This document shows positions 51,355-59,605 of a stretch of 64,000 nucleotides of DNA, piece by piece. Within the stretch, counting starts at the first letter, position 1. Each line of letters begins with the position of its first letter. The stretch comes from Rhodoferax sp. GTDB lineage: Bacteria; Pseudomonadota; Gammaproteobacteria; Burkholderiales; Burkholderiaceae_C. Where the stretch lies: the NCBI RefSeq assembly GCF_012927445.1, contig NZ_JABBPD010000007.1, positions 310,001 through 374,000 of the forward strand, read 5' to 3'. A program made the position numbers and the translations under genes. The notes below the pieces were generated by a model. The model saw nothing but the letters and a program-made list of their open reading frames with translations, was not told where the DNA came from and made no database searches.

Positions 51355-53082
51355 ATGTATAAAAATATTCGTATCACCCATCGCATGTTGTCGGTATTGG
51401 TGATTTACTGGATTACTTTCTTGATCACGGTAGCCGTTGGCTGGACAGGTCTTCACTTAGCCAGTGAAAGCCTCAAAAGTGTGCATGAAATCCGTATGGG
51501 GTCGACACTGAAATTAAATAAAATTTCTAATCTTCTGGATCAAAACAAAAGTCAAATTTTGTTGGCGTTTCAGCATGACCCCGCTAGCCCACTCGCCTCA
51601 ATGCATGACCATCCTTTGGCTACTCACCTGGAGGTCATCAGCAAAAACAGTGAGGTCATTGAGAAGCTTTGGCGAGACTACTTGACCAATCCCCACTCGC
51701 CTGAAGAAGCCGTCTTAGCTAAAGAGGTTGAGATAAAGCGTGCTGCTTGGTTAGATAAATTTACGCAGACGGTTATCGCCCTAAATAATCAAGACTTCTC
51801 TTCGGCGACCATGGCCAAGTTTTTACTGGCCGCGCGAACTGAAGGCCAAGCGAATGTTGATGCCACGAGTGCCCTCATCGATCAGCAGACCCAAATGGCG
51901 AAAGAAGAAGTTGCAAAGGCTGAGCTGAACTACCACCGCATCTTGGTTGTATTTTTACTGGGTGCCGTGCTGGGTGGCCTGCCGGCGTCCGTCATCATGA
52001 CTACTGCGTTACGCCGCTTGAGCACAGGATTTGCGTTGGTGACGACGACTGCAGGCGCCATTGCGCAGGGTGATCTGTCCCAATCCGTCGCCGCTGACGG
52101 CCGTGATGAAATTGGACAGATGCTGAGTCAGTTGGCGCAGATGCAGGAAAACCTGGCGAAAGTTGTCGCCGACGTACGCATCGGCTCGGAGAGCGTGGCC
52201 ACCGCCAGTTCGCAGATTGCCTCCGGCAACCACGACCTCTCGGCCCGCACCGAACAACAGGCCAGCGCCCTGGAAGAAACCGCCGCTTCCATGGAAGAGC
52301 TCAGCGCCACCGTCAAACAAAACGCCGACAGTGCCCGCCAAGCCAACCAGCTGGCCCTGAGCGCCAGCACCACCGCCATCCAGGGTGGCGAGGTCGTCAA
52401 CCAGGTGGTCGACACCATGAAGCACATCAACGACAGCTCCAACCGGATCGCCGACATCATCAGTGTGATTGACGGCATTGCCTTCCAGACCAATATTCTG
52501 GCTTTGAATGCCGCGGTGGAAGCCGCCCGTGCGGGCGAGCAGGGCCGCGGCTTTGCGGTGGTGGCCAGCGAGGTGCGCAGTTTGGCCGGGCGCTCGGCGG
52601 AAGCCGCCAAGGAGATCAAGGGCTTGATCAATGCCAGCGTGGAGCGGGTCGAGCAAGGTTGCGTTCTGGTCGATCAGGCCGGCACCACCATGACGGAAGT
52701 CGTGAGCTCCATCAAACGCGTGACCGACCTCATGGGCGAGATCAGTGCCGCCAGCAACGAGCAAAGCCAGGGCGTGTCGCAAGTGGGCGAGGCGGTCATG
52801 CAAATGGACCAGGTGACGCAGCAAAACGCCGCCTTGGTCGAAGAAATGGCGGCGGCGGCCAGCAGCCTGAAGTCGCAGGCGCAAGAACTGGTCGGCACGG
52901 TGGCGGTGTTCAAACTGAGCTCGGGCACGGTCCCCGTTCGCGCGACCAGTCCGCAAAAACAGGCCTTTAAAGGCGTCGAGAAACGGAGCAACCGACCGGC
53001 CCGACTGACCCCGCCGCGTGTGGCCCTGCCACCCGGAAAATCAACATCGACCCAAAACAACACGGAATGGGAAAGCTTTTAA
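51355..53082 (+). CDS. methyl-accepting chemotaxis protein, apparently mosaic
   Basis: This 575-residue receptor has TM1 (about 14-35), a periplasmic four-helix-bundle-like sensor (about 40-195), TM2 (about 198-220) and a HAMP-like linker. A signalling domain follows with the hairpin [35 protein letters not shown], and the C-terminus EWESF is a CheR/CheB-binding pentapeptide. Behind a toluene monooxygenase and a FadL channel it probably mediates taxis to aromatic hydrocarbons. Base composition changes sharply near 52100: the sensor half is AT-rich and the signalling half is GC-rich, like resident genes. The ATG at 51355 is chosen; the long upstream extension lacks coding character. Confidence 0.92.
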   Translation: MYKNIRITHRMLSVLVIYWITFLITVAVGWTGLHLASESLKSVHEIRMGSTLKLNKISNLLDQNKSQILLAFQHDPASPLASMHDHPLATHLEVISKNSEVIEKLWRDYLTNPHSPEEAVLAKEVEIKRAAWLDKFTQTVIALNNQDFSSATMAKFLLAARTEGQANVDATSALIDQQTQMAKEEVAKAELNYHRILVVFLLGAVLGGLPASVIMTTALRRLSTGFALVTTTAGAIAQGDLSQSVAADGRDEIGQMLSQLAQMQENLAKVVADVRIGSESVATASSQIASGNHDLSARTEQQASALEETAASMEELSATVKQNADSARQANQLALSASTTAIQGGEVVNQVVDTMKHINDSSNRIADIISVIDGIAFQTNILALNAAVEAARAGEQGRGFAVVASEVRSLAGRSAEAAKEIKGLINASVERVEQGCVLVDQAGTTMTEVVSSIKRVTDLMGEISAASNEQSQGVSQVGEAVMQMDQVTQQNAALVEEMAAAASSLKSQAQELVGTVAVFKLSSGTVPVRATSPQKQAFKGVEKRSNRPARLTPPRVALPPGKSTSTQNNTEWESF

Positions 53083-53087
53083 GCACC

Positions 53088-53250
53088 GTGAGAACCAACC
53101 TACCCGTCACCGAGCGCGAATACCAGTTCCCTGGTAGGGAGACCTTGCTCTCTGACACTGACAAGACCAGTCACATTTCGTATGCCAATGCGGCGTTTAT
53201 CTGGACCAGTGGCTACGCCCCTTGCGAGTTGATGGCGCAAAGCGCTACCG
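53088..53250 (+). pseudogene. truncated 5' fragment of an Aer-type aerotaxis receptor gene
   Basis: Starting with GTG five bases after the chemoreceptor stop, the frame reads RTNLPVTEREYQFPGRETLL, then SYANAAFIWTSGYAPCELMAQ. This is the start of the PAS domain of Aer receptors. Similarity ends after about 50 residues; the FAD-binding rest of the PAS, the membrane anchor and the signalling domain are all missing. It is a fragment left at a recombination junction, immediately before the GntR gene on the other strand. Confidence 0.82.
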
Positions 53251-53290
53251 CTGCCAGCAGCATGGCCAACCAGCAAAGTGGAGGCGATGC

Positions 53291-54001
53291 TCATCCGAGC
53301 TGGGTCTGGCGTTTGACGATGTCGTGCGTCAAACGCACATGGGCCTCCAGGGCCAGGGCAGCACGCGCTTCCTGATGGTCAAGGGTGGCGCGAAAAATAT
53401 CTTCGTGTTCGCGGTGCACATCGCGCCCGCTGGCGTGGGCCGCGGTCAGGCGCCAGTTGATGTTGCGGTAGCGCTCGGCGTGGCGGTACAGGATCGACAG
53501 CAGGTACTTGCTCCAGGTCGAATCGAAGCCGGCAATCAGTGCCTCATGAAAGGCCTTGTTGCGCCGCTCCCAGCGGTCTGAGCCGGACTCTGCGAGATCC
53601 ACTTCGGTCTTGGTCAGCAGTTCGTAACTTTGAACCAGCGCGGCTTCCCATTGCGCATCGCCATGGCGGATGGACTGGCGCAAGGCCTCGGTTTCCAGCA
53701 TCACGCGCGTGTTGGTCACGTCTTCTAGATCGGCCAGTGAGATCGGTGTCACCCGAAAACCGCGCTGCCCCTCGGAGGTGACCAACGCGTCAGACACCAG
53801 CAGGGACAAGGCCTCGCGCAATGTCCCGGCACCGACCTCGTACTGGTCCTTCAGGTGCTCTACGCGCAGTCGCTCGCCGGGGGCGAGCTTGCCGCACACC
53901 ACGTCATGGCGCAGGCTTAAGTAAGCGCGTTCGACCAGGGTGCGGGGCACCACCGTGTCAGGGTCCGGGTCGGTCCCCAGTTTTTTTTGAATGGTTGACA
54001 T
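53291..54001 (-). CDS. GntR/FCD-family repressor of phenol degradation (AphS/PhcS-like)
   Basis: This protein of about 236 residues has an N-terminal winged helix (LRVEHLKDQYEVGAGTLREALSLLVSDALVTSE, about 45-77). An FCD C-terminal domain follows, with metal-binding-type residues in RRNKAFHEALIAG and HREHEDIFRATLDH. Its ATG overlaps the stop of the second activator by one base, so the two are co-translated. In Comamonas testosteroni a GntR repressor (AphS/PhcS) paired with an XylR/DmpR-type activator controls phenol hydroxylase, so the same role is likely here. Its operator may be the TCGA-centred palindrome repeated at both promoters. Confidence 0.88.
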   Translation of the reverse strand: MSTIQKKLGTDPDPDTVVPRTLVERAYLSLRHDVVCGKLAPGERLRVEHLKDQYEVGAGTLREALSLLVSDALVTSEGQRGFRVTPISLADLEDVTNTRVMLETEALRQSIRHGDAQWEAALVQSYELLTKTEVDLAESGSDRWERRNKAFHEALIAGFDSTWSKYLLSILYRHAERYRNINWRLTAAHASGRDVHREHEDIFRATLDHQEARAALALEAHVRLTHDIVKRQTQLG

Positions 54002-55707
54002 CAAATTGCTCCGGGTTCGCGGTTGAGTTCGGTTGTAGACGCGCCGCGATTCTGGCGCTGCTTTTGCCGGTAGGCCATTTGCGGACGGGTCAGACCCAGC
54101 AGGCGTGCCGCCTCCGACAAGTTGCCCCGGGCGCGCGCCATCGCATGGTCCAGCACGCGTGCCTCAATCTCTTCCAGTGAGCTGCCGCTGTCCAGAATGC
54201 GCGTGCTCAAGTCGTCGTCCTGCGCCGTTGGCAAGGGGACGAGATGGCCGTGCGCGTCCAGACTGGTCTGCGCCGCGTCAGGCTGGTTGGGAAAGAGATG
54301 TTCGACTTCGACCATGCCGGACTGGCTCGCAAGGATCACGCCACGCTCGACCAGGTTTTCCAGTTCGCGCACATTGCCCGGCCAGTCGTGCTGCAGCAGC
54401 GCCTGCAGCGCGCGCTCTTCAAAGCCCAGCACGCGCTTGCTGTGCAACACGCAAAAGCGGGCGAGCATGCCCTGGGCCAAGAGCTCGATGTCGGACTTGC
54501 GCTCGCGCAGCGGTGGAATACAGATGGGATAGATATTGAGGCGGTACATCAGGTCGCGCCGGAAACGCCCGGCCTCAACGGCTTTTTCCAGGTCGACATT
54601 GGTGGCCGCCACCAGGCGCACATTGACCTTGCGCGTGGTCTCTCCGCCCACCCGCTCGATCTCGCCTTCCTGCAAGACGCGCAGCAGTTTGGCTTGGGCT
54701 GCCAGCGGCATTTCTCCGACCTCGTCGAGCAGCAGGGTGCCGCCATCGGCGCGCTCAAAGCGGCCCGCACGCGCCGCGTGCGCGCCGGTGTAAGCGCCTT
54801 TTTCCACGCCAAACAGTTCGGCCTCAATCAGTTCGGCAGGCAGGGCCGCGCAATTCACCGCCACAAAAGGTCCACCGGCGCGGCTGGAGAGTTCGTGCAG
54901 GGCGCGCGCAAAACGCTCCTTGCCGACGCCAGTTTCTCCGGTCAACAACACGGTGGCCTGGGTTGGCGCCACCTTCTGCATCAAGGTGTAGGCCTTGCGA
55001 AAGGCGGTGGATTTGCCAATCAACTGGCCGCCCTGGCTGGCAGGCTCCAACGTGGATTTCAGGGCCTCCACCTGCGATTGCAGGGCTTCCATCTTTTCCA
55101 TCAGGGAGTCGTCGGTGAAATACACGCGATGCGCCTCGCCGTCCGGCCATTCCTCAATCGGTCGGCCGATGATCTGACAATGGTCCGCGCCACAGGCGGC
55201 GCACTCGGTCTCCTTGAACAGGATCAGCCGGCCCATGAAGGCACTGGTATAGCCGCTGGCATAGCCCTGCAATGTCCAGCAGGCAGGCTCGTCCACCAGG
55301 CCGAACTTCTGCCGGTGGGCGTAGGCCTCCCAGGAATGGTCCCAGCGGAAGTCACCATAAAACTGGCCCGCCGCAATGTCGAAGCTGAGATTGACGGGGG
55401 TGACACGTGCTGCGCCTTCGAGCATGTGCAGCTGGGGTCCGACCATGAAACTGTCTTGCAAGGTCTCGCCGGGGCGCATCTTTTTGGCGTATTCGGCATC
55501 GGACAGGCCTGAGGCGTAGCCCATGCGCGTCAGGATGCGCCGCGCATGCTCAGCGCCGACCGAGCTCATCAGGTCCTGGCGCAAAGCGGCCAGTGCGTTG
55601 GTGTGCATCAGCACCATGCGCCGGTCACCCAGCCAGATCGCGCCACTGTCCGGCTCGAAGCGCAACAGGCGCCGCAAGTCACTGTCCGGGGGGTATTTGA
55701 GGCTCAT
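54001..55707 (-). CDS. sigma-54-dependent XylR/DmpR-family activator of the phenol hydroxylase operon
   Basis: This 568-residue protein has the same architecture as the activator at 42756-44468: aromatic-sensing domain, V4R segment with [12 protein letters not shown]+ domain with GETGVGKE and GAYTGA, and Fis-type helix-turn-helix. Most residues are identical; differences cluster in the N-terminal sensor and the extreme C-terminus. It is divergent from the dmp operon and coupled to the GntR gene. Homologues (DmpR, PhcR, AphR) bind phenols directly. The pair probably arose by duplication of an activator plus its divergent promoter region. The ATG at 55707 matches the paralogue's start. Confidence 0.94.
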   Translation of the reverse strand: MSLKYPPDSDLRRLLRFEPDSGAIWLGDRRMVLMHTNALAALRQDLMSSVGAEHARRILTRMGYASGLSDAEYAKKMRPGETLQDSFMVGPQLHMLEGAARVTPVNLSFDIAAGQFYGDFRWDHSWEAYAHRQKFGLVDEPACWTLQGYASGYTSAFMGRLILFKETECAACGADHCQIIGRPIEEWPDGEAHRVYFTDDSLMEKMEALQSQVEALKSTLEPASQGGQLIGKSTAFRKAYTLMQKVAPTQATVLLTGETGVGKERFARALHELSSRAGGPFVAVNCAALPAELIEAELFGVEKGAYTGAHAARAGRFERADGGTLLLDEVGEMPLAAQAKLLRVLQEGEIERVGGETTRKVNVRLVAATNVDLEKAVEAGRFRRDLMYRLNIYPICIPPLRERKSDIELLAQGMLARFCVLHSKRVLGFEERALQALLQHDWPGNVRELENLVERGVILASQSGMVEVEHLFPNQPDAAQTSLDAHGHLVPLPTAQDDDLSTRILDSGSSLEEIEARVLDHAMARARGNLSEAARLLGLTRPQMAYRQKQRQNRGASTTELNREPGAI

Positions 55708-55741
55708 GTGCAGATCATCTCGCGGTAGGGCTAAAAGGCCA

Positions 55742-55755
55742 TTTTCTCGATATTT
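55742..55755. promoter_or_regulatory. TCGA-centred motif at the activator 2 promoter
   Basis: TTTTCTCGATATTT is identical to 44502-44515. Its centre lies 41 bases from the activator 2 start codon. It is a candidate operator for GntR or activator autoregulation. Confidence 0.6.
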
Positions 55756-55943
55756 TGAATCCGTGACCAAACAGTCAGATTGCCTGATCGACTTCCTCAA
55801 ATTGATCATTTGGTGAATTTTATCTGTTTTGAATGCATCAAATGCCGAAGTTTCCCTAATATGGCTGAATTATTGGTCTACGGGTAAGCCCTATCTCAGG
55901 CCAAATTCGACCCCGTTTCTTTGCGTGAGGTGGCCGGATTTGT

Positions 55944-55978
55944 AGGGGTTATCCCTTGAAATATCGAGATTTCAAGGG
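55944..55978. promoter_or_regulatory. conserved GGGGTTATCCC plus TCGA-palindrome element, dmp promoter
   Basis: AGGGGTTATCCCT overlaps a 26-bp inverted repeat with arms CCCTTGAAAT and ATTTCAAGGG around a TCGA core (one mismatched pair). Its centre is 28 bases upstream of the -24 GG, the same distance as in the tmo promoter. Confidence 0.68.
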
Positions 55979-55991
55979 GTTTGCCATTTTT

Positions 55992-56007
55992 TGGCAAGGT
56001 CCTTGCA
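55992..56007 (+). promoter_or_regulatory. sigma-54 promoter of the phenol hydroxylase operon
   Basis: TGGCAAGGTCCTTGCA has the -24 GG and -12 GC with ten-base spacing, and differs from the tmo promoter at one base. Transcription should start about 12 bases after the -12 element, some 17 bases before dmpK. Confidence 0.9.
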
Positions 56008-56035
56008 AAGTCATCACGGTAATACCCACCAAACC

Positions 56036-56311
56036 ATGAACATGACATTCGCCCCATCAACAGCCCCGACCTCAGGGACCAACGCGCCGTGCAACGGTAG
56101 CCAGGAGTTCTCGCCTGTGCCCGCTGCTGCCGATGGACTCCGCTGCGATGTCACGCGCAAGTTTGTCCGCATCAAGCAAGTTCGTGCCGACGGTCTGGTG
56201 TGTTTTGAGTTCGCCATTGGCTGGCCTGAGTTGTTTGTTGACTTGATGTTGCCTCAAGCTGCCTTTGACGATTTTTGCGTCCAGCAGCACGTGCAACGTT
56301 TAAGCGATTGA
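56036..56311 (+). CDS. dmpK: phenol hydroxylase assembly protein DmpK
   Basis: This 91-residue protein is the small first gene product of phenol hydroxylase operons. The conserved half is TRKFVRIKQVRADGLVCFEFAIGWPELFVDLMLPQAAFDDFC. DmpK-type proteins bind the hydroxylase and are thought to help insert iron into it, without being part of the active complex. The ATG at 56036 lies shortly after the sigma-54 promoter. A first part rich in Pro, Ser and Thr is variable in the family. Confidence 0.92.
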   Translation: MNMTFAPSTAPTSGTNAPCNGSQEFSPVPAAADGLRCDVTRKFVRIKQVRADGLVCFEFAIGWPELFVDLMLPQAAFDDFCVQQHVQRLSD

Positions 56312-56349
56312 TTCCCAGCGCAGTTTCTTTTCTAAAAAGGATAGTTCAC

Positions 56350-57348
56350 ATGTCAGTAGATCTTCACACCCGTGAAATTAAGCCGTTACGCAACACTTAT
56401 ACGCAGACAGCGAAATACGTTGGCAATGACAAACCTGCCTCGCGCTACCAGGAGGCGACTTTGGGTACGCAGCCGACGGCCAATTTCCATTACCGCCCCA
56501 CCTGGGACCCGGCGCACGAAATCTTTGATGCCTCCCGCTCGGCCATCAAGCTGCTCGACTGGAATGCCCTGCGCGACCCGCGGCAGTACTACTACGCCAC
56601 CTGGACCATGGCCCGTGCACGCCAGCAGGATGCCATTGAGGCGAGTTACGAGTTCGTGGACTCCCGTGGCCTGCTCGCCAAGCTGCCCGACGCCGTGCGT
56701 TCCAAGGTGTGCCAGGTGCTGATGCCGCTGCGCCACGTGGCCTGGGGTGGCAATATGAACAACAGCTCGATTGGCGCTTATGGTTACGGCACGCCGTTTA
56801 CGGCACCGGCCATGTTCCACGCCATGGACCAACTGGGCGCTGCGCAATTCATCACCCGCCTGGGCCTGGCGCTGGATGAGCCCGGTGTGTTGCAAGCCGG
56901 CAAGAACGACTGGCTGAAAGACGCCCGCTGGCAAGAGCTGCGCCACTACGTGGAAGACACACTGGTGTTGCAGGACCCGTTTGAACTCTTTATTGCCCAG
57001 AACTTTGCCCTGGACGGCCAGCTCTACCCGCTGATGTTCGGCAGCTTTGTGGACGATCACATCGTGCCGCAGGGTGGCACCGCGGTGGCCATGCTCACCG
57101 CCTTCATGCCCGAGTGGCACAGCGAGAGCGCGCGCTGGATTGATGCGGTACTCAAAGTCGCTGCCGCCGAATCGGCGGACAACAAGCAATTGATTGCTGG
57201 CTGGGTCAAGACCTGGGCCGATCGCGCCCAGATGGCGCTCGCTCCGGTGGCCGAACTCGCCCTGGGCGCTGAAGGCCAGCAGGCACTCCAGGAGGCACGC
57301 GCCAGCCTGGACCAGCGCGGCAAAAAGGCCGGCATCGCAGCCGCCTGA
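56350..57348 (+). CDS. dmpL: phenol hydroxylase beta (small hydroxylase) subunit DmpL
   Basis: This 332-residue hydroxylase beta subunit begins VDLHTREIKPLRNTYTQTAKYVG, typical of DmpL/PhcL. FHYRPTWDPAHEIFDASRSAIKL, WNALRDPRQYYYATW and the central LRHVAWGGNMNNSSIGAYGYG follow. It pairs with DmpN and DmpO in the (alpha-beta-gamma)2 oxygenase and lacks the diiron site. AAAGGATAG precedes the ATG. Confidence 0.95.
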   Translation: MSVDLHTREIKPLRNTYTQTAKYVGNDKPASRYQEATLGTQPTANFHYRPTWDPAHEIFDASRSAIKLLDWNALRDPRQYYYATWTMARARQQDAIEASYEFVDSRGLLAKLPDAVRSKVCQVLMPLRHVAWGGNMNNSSIGAYGYGTPFTAPAMFHAMDQLGAAQFITRLGLALDEPGVLQAGKNDWLKDARWQELRHYVEDTLVLQDPFELFIAQNFALDGQLYPLMFGSFVDDHIVPQGGTAVAMLTAFMPEWHSESARWIDAVLKVAAAESADNKQLIAGWVKTWADRAQMALAPVAELALGAEGQQALQEARASLDQRGKKAGIAAA

Positions 57349-57379
57349 GCATCACAAAAAAATAAAAGGAGACACCCCC

Positions 57380-57649
57380 ATGTCCAATGTATTCATTGCC
57401 TTCCAGGACAACGAAGATTCGCGTCCCATCATCGAAGCCATCCTGGCCGACAACGCCACGGCAGAGGCCAGCTACCCGACCGGTCTGGTGAGGATTGTTG
57501 CGCCCGACAGCCTGGTGATACGTCGCTCAACCATTGAAGAGCTGATTGGACGCTCCTTCAATCTGCAACAGATCCACGTCAACCTGGTGACTCTCTCAGG
57601 CCACATTGACGAAGACGACGACCAGCTCTCGCTGAGCTGGACGCACTGA
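57380..57649 (+). CDS. dmpM: phenol hydroxylase regulatory (coupling) protein DmpM
   Basis: This 89-residue cofactor-free effector has FIAFQDNEDSRPIIEAILADN, then GLVRIVAPDSLVIRRSTIEELIGRSFNLQQIHVNLVTLSGHIDEDDD, as in DmpM/MmoB. It binds the hydroxylase and stimulates turnover. AAAAGGAGAC lies eight bases before the ATG. It has 31 bases to dmpL and 26 to dmpN. Confidence 0.95.
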   Translation: MSNVFIAFQDNEDSRPIIEAILADNATAEASYPTGLVRIVAPDSLVIRRSTIEELIGRSFNLQQIHVNLVTLSGHIDEDDDQLSLSWTH

Positions 57650-57675
57650 ACCCGAACACCCTCAGGAGACAAAAA

Positions 57676-59235
57676 ATGGACACCCCTGTCATCAAGAAAA
57701 AGCTCGGTCTGAAGGACCGCTACGCCGCCATGACCCGCGACCTCGCCTGGGACACCACCTACCAGCCGATGGACAAGGTCTTCCCCTATGACAAATACGA
57801 GGGCATCAAGATCCACGACTGGGACAAATGGGAAGACCCGTTCCGCCTGACCATGGACGCCTACTGGAAGTACCAGGGCGAAAAAGAGAAGAAGCTGTAT
57901 GCGGTGATTGAGGCTTTTGCCCAGAACAACGGCCAGCTCGGCATCACCGATGCGCGCTATGTCAATGCGCTCAAGCTGTTCCTGACCGGTGTCACGCCGC
58001 TGGAGTATTACGCCTACCGTGGCTTCGCCCATGCCGGGCGCCAGTTCACCGGCGCCGGTGCCCGCGTGGCCTGCCAGATGCAGTCGATTGACGAGTTGCG
58101 CCACTACCAGACCGAGACGCACGCCCTCAGTCACTACAACAAGTACTTCAACGGTCTGCACAGCCCGCAGCACATGTTTGACCGTGTGTGGTACCTGTCA
58201 GTGCCCAAGTCCTTCTTTGAAGATGCCTACAGCGGCGGACCCTTCGAGTTTCTCACCGCTGTCAGCTTCTCGTTTGAATACGTGCTGACCAACCTGTTGT
58301 TCGTGCCCTTTATGTCGGGTGCCGCGCACAACGGCGACATGTCCACCGTGACCTTTGGTTTCAGCGCGCAGTCGGATGAGTCGCGCCACATGACGCTGGG
58401 CATTGAGTGCATCAAGTTCATGCTGGAGCAGGACCCTGACAACGTGCCCATCGTGCAGGGCTGGATCGACAAATGGTTCTGGCGTGGTTACCGCCTGCTC
58501 AGCATCGTGGCCATGATGCAGGACTACATGTTGCCCAAGCGCGTGATGAGCTGGCGCGAAAGCTGGGAAATGTATGTGGAAGATAACGGCGAAGCCCTGT
58601 TCAAGGACCTGGCCCGCTATGGCATCCGCAAACCCAAGGGCTGGATACAGGCTTGCGAAGGCAAGGACCACATCAGCCACCAGACCTTCGCGGTGTTCTA
58701 CAACTACAACGCCGCGGCGGCCATCCACACCTGGATTCCTGACGAGGGAGAAATGGCCTGGCTGTCGGAGAAGTACCCCGAGACTTTCGATTCGGTCTAC
58801 AAACCGCGCTGGGACTACTGGCGTGAGCAGGCCGCGAAGGGCAACCGCTTCTACCAGAAGACCCTGCCCATGCTGTGCCAGACCTGCCAGATCCCCATGA
58901 TCTTCACCGAGCCGGGCGATGCCACCAAGATCGCTTACCGCGAGTCCGACTACCTGGGCAACAAGTACCACTGCTGCAGCGACCACTGCAAGGAAATCTT
59001 TGACAACGAGCCCGAGAAGTATGTGCAGGCCTGGTTGCCACCGCATCAGATTTACCAGGGCAACTGCTTCAAGCCCGATGTCGATCCGACCAAGGAAGGC
59101 TTTGATCCGTTGCTGGCGGTGCTGGACTACTACAACATGAAGGTCGGCAGCGACAACTTCGACTTTGACGGTTCAGAAGACCAGAAGAACTTTGCCGCCT
59201 GGCGCGGCGATACCAACGAAGGAGCAAAAAAATGA
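57676..59235 (+). CDS. dmpN: phenol hydroxylase alpha (large oxygenase) subunit DmpN
   Basis: This 519-residue diiron oxygenase subunit has iron ligands visible as Glu110 (TPLEYYAY), Glu140 and His143 (DELRHY), Glu in SFEYVLTN, and Glu-x2-His in SDESRHMTLG. Pocket residues Val106 and Ala113, numbered as in toluene ortho-monooxygenase, are the usual ones, and Leu109 precedes the first ligand. The C-terminus has a YHS-type metal-binding segment (HCCSDHCKEIFDNEPEKYV). It hydroxylates phenol, and probably cresols and benzene, to catechols. Its stop overlaps dmpO in an ATGA. Confidence 0.97.
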   Translation: MDTPVIKKKLGLKDRYAAMTRDLAWDTTYQPMDKVFPYDKYEGIKIHDWDKWEDPFRLTMDAYWKYQGEKEKKLYAVIEAFAQNNGQLGITDARYVNALKLFLTGVTPLEYYAYRGFAHAGRQFTGAGARVACQMQSIDELRHYQTETHALSHYNKYFNGLHSPQHMFDRVWYLSVPKSFFEDAYSGGPFEFLTAVSFSFEYVLTNLLFVPFMSGAAHNGDMSTVTFGFSAQSDESRHMTLGIECIKFMLEQDPDNVPIVQGWIDKWFWRGYRLLSIVAMMQDYMLPKRVMSWRESWEMYVEDNGEALFKDLARYGIRKPKGWIQACEGKDHISHQTFAVFYNYNAAAAIHTWIPDEGEMAWLSEKYPETFDSVYKPRWDYWREQAAKGNRFYQKTLPMLCQTCQIPMIFTEPGDATKIAYRESDYLGNKYHCCSDHCKEIFDNEPEKYVQAWLPPHQIYQGNCFKPDVDPTKEGFDPLLAVLDYYNMKVGSDNFDFDGSEDQKNFAAWRGDTNEGAKK

Positions 59236-59588
59236 GCGTCATCGCCCTCAAACCCTACAGCTTTCCTGCCAAGGACGTGCGGGAAAACTTCCCCGCACCG
59301 CTGCTCTTCATCGGCTGGGAAGACCACCTGATGTTTGGCACACCGATTGCCTTGCCCCTGCCACCGGACACGCCGTTTGGCGCACTAGGCGCGGCGGTGC
59401 TGCCCGGCACCTATGGCTACCACCCGGACTTTGCCAAGATCGATTGGAGCAAGGTCGAGTGGTTGAAGTCGGGCCAACCCTGGTCGCCCGATCCGGCCAA
59501 GTCGCTGGCTGAAAACGGCTTGAAGCACAAGGACGTAATCCGCTTTCGCACCCCCGGACTCTCGGGCCTGAACGGCTCCTGCAATTAA
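59232..59588 (+). CDS. dmpO: phenol hydroxylase gamma subunit DmpO
   Basis: This 118-residue third hydroxylase subunit has the family blocks YSFPAKDVRENFPAPLLFIGWEDHLMFG and YGYHPDFAKIDWSKVEW. It surrounds the alpha subunit in the complex. The ATG overlaps the dmpN stop. The reductase gene follows after 17 bases. Confidence 0.95.
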   Translation: MSVIALKPYSFPAKDVRENFPAPLLFIGWEDHLMFGTPIALPLPPDTPFGALGAAVLPGTYGYHPDFAKIDWSKVEWLKSGQPWSPDPAKSLAENGLKHKDVIRFRTPGLSGLNGSCN

Positions 59589-59605
59589 GCGCCACTGGAC
59601 CGACC

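Larger units (their letters stand above)
55708..56035. promoter_or_regulatory. divergent control region between activator 2 and the phenol hydroxylase operon
   Basis: This 328-base region holds a TCGA-centred motif (55742-55755), TTGATCAT (55801-55808), GGGTAAGCCCTAT (55890-55902), AGGGGTTATCCCT (55944-55956), a long palindrome (55953-55978) and a sigma-54 promoter (55992-56007). The order matches the tmo control region. No gene is supported in it. Confidence 0.7.
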
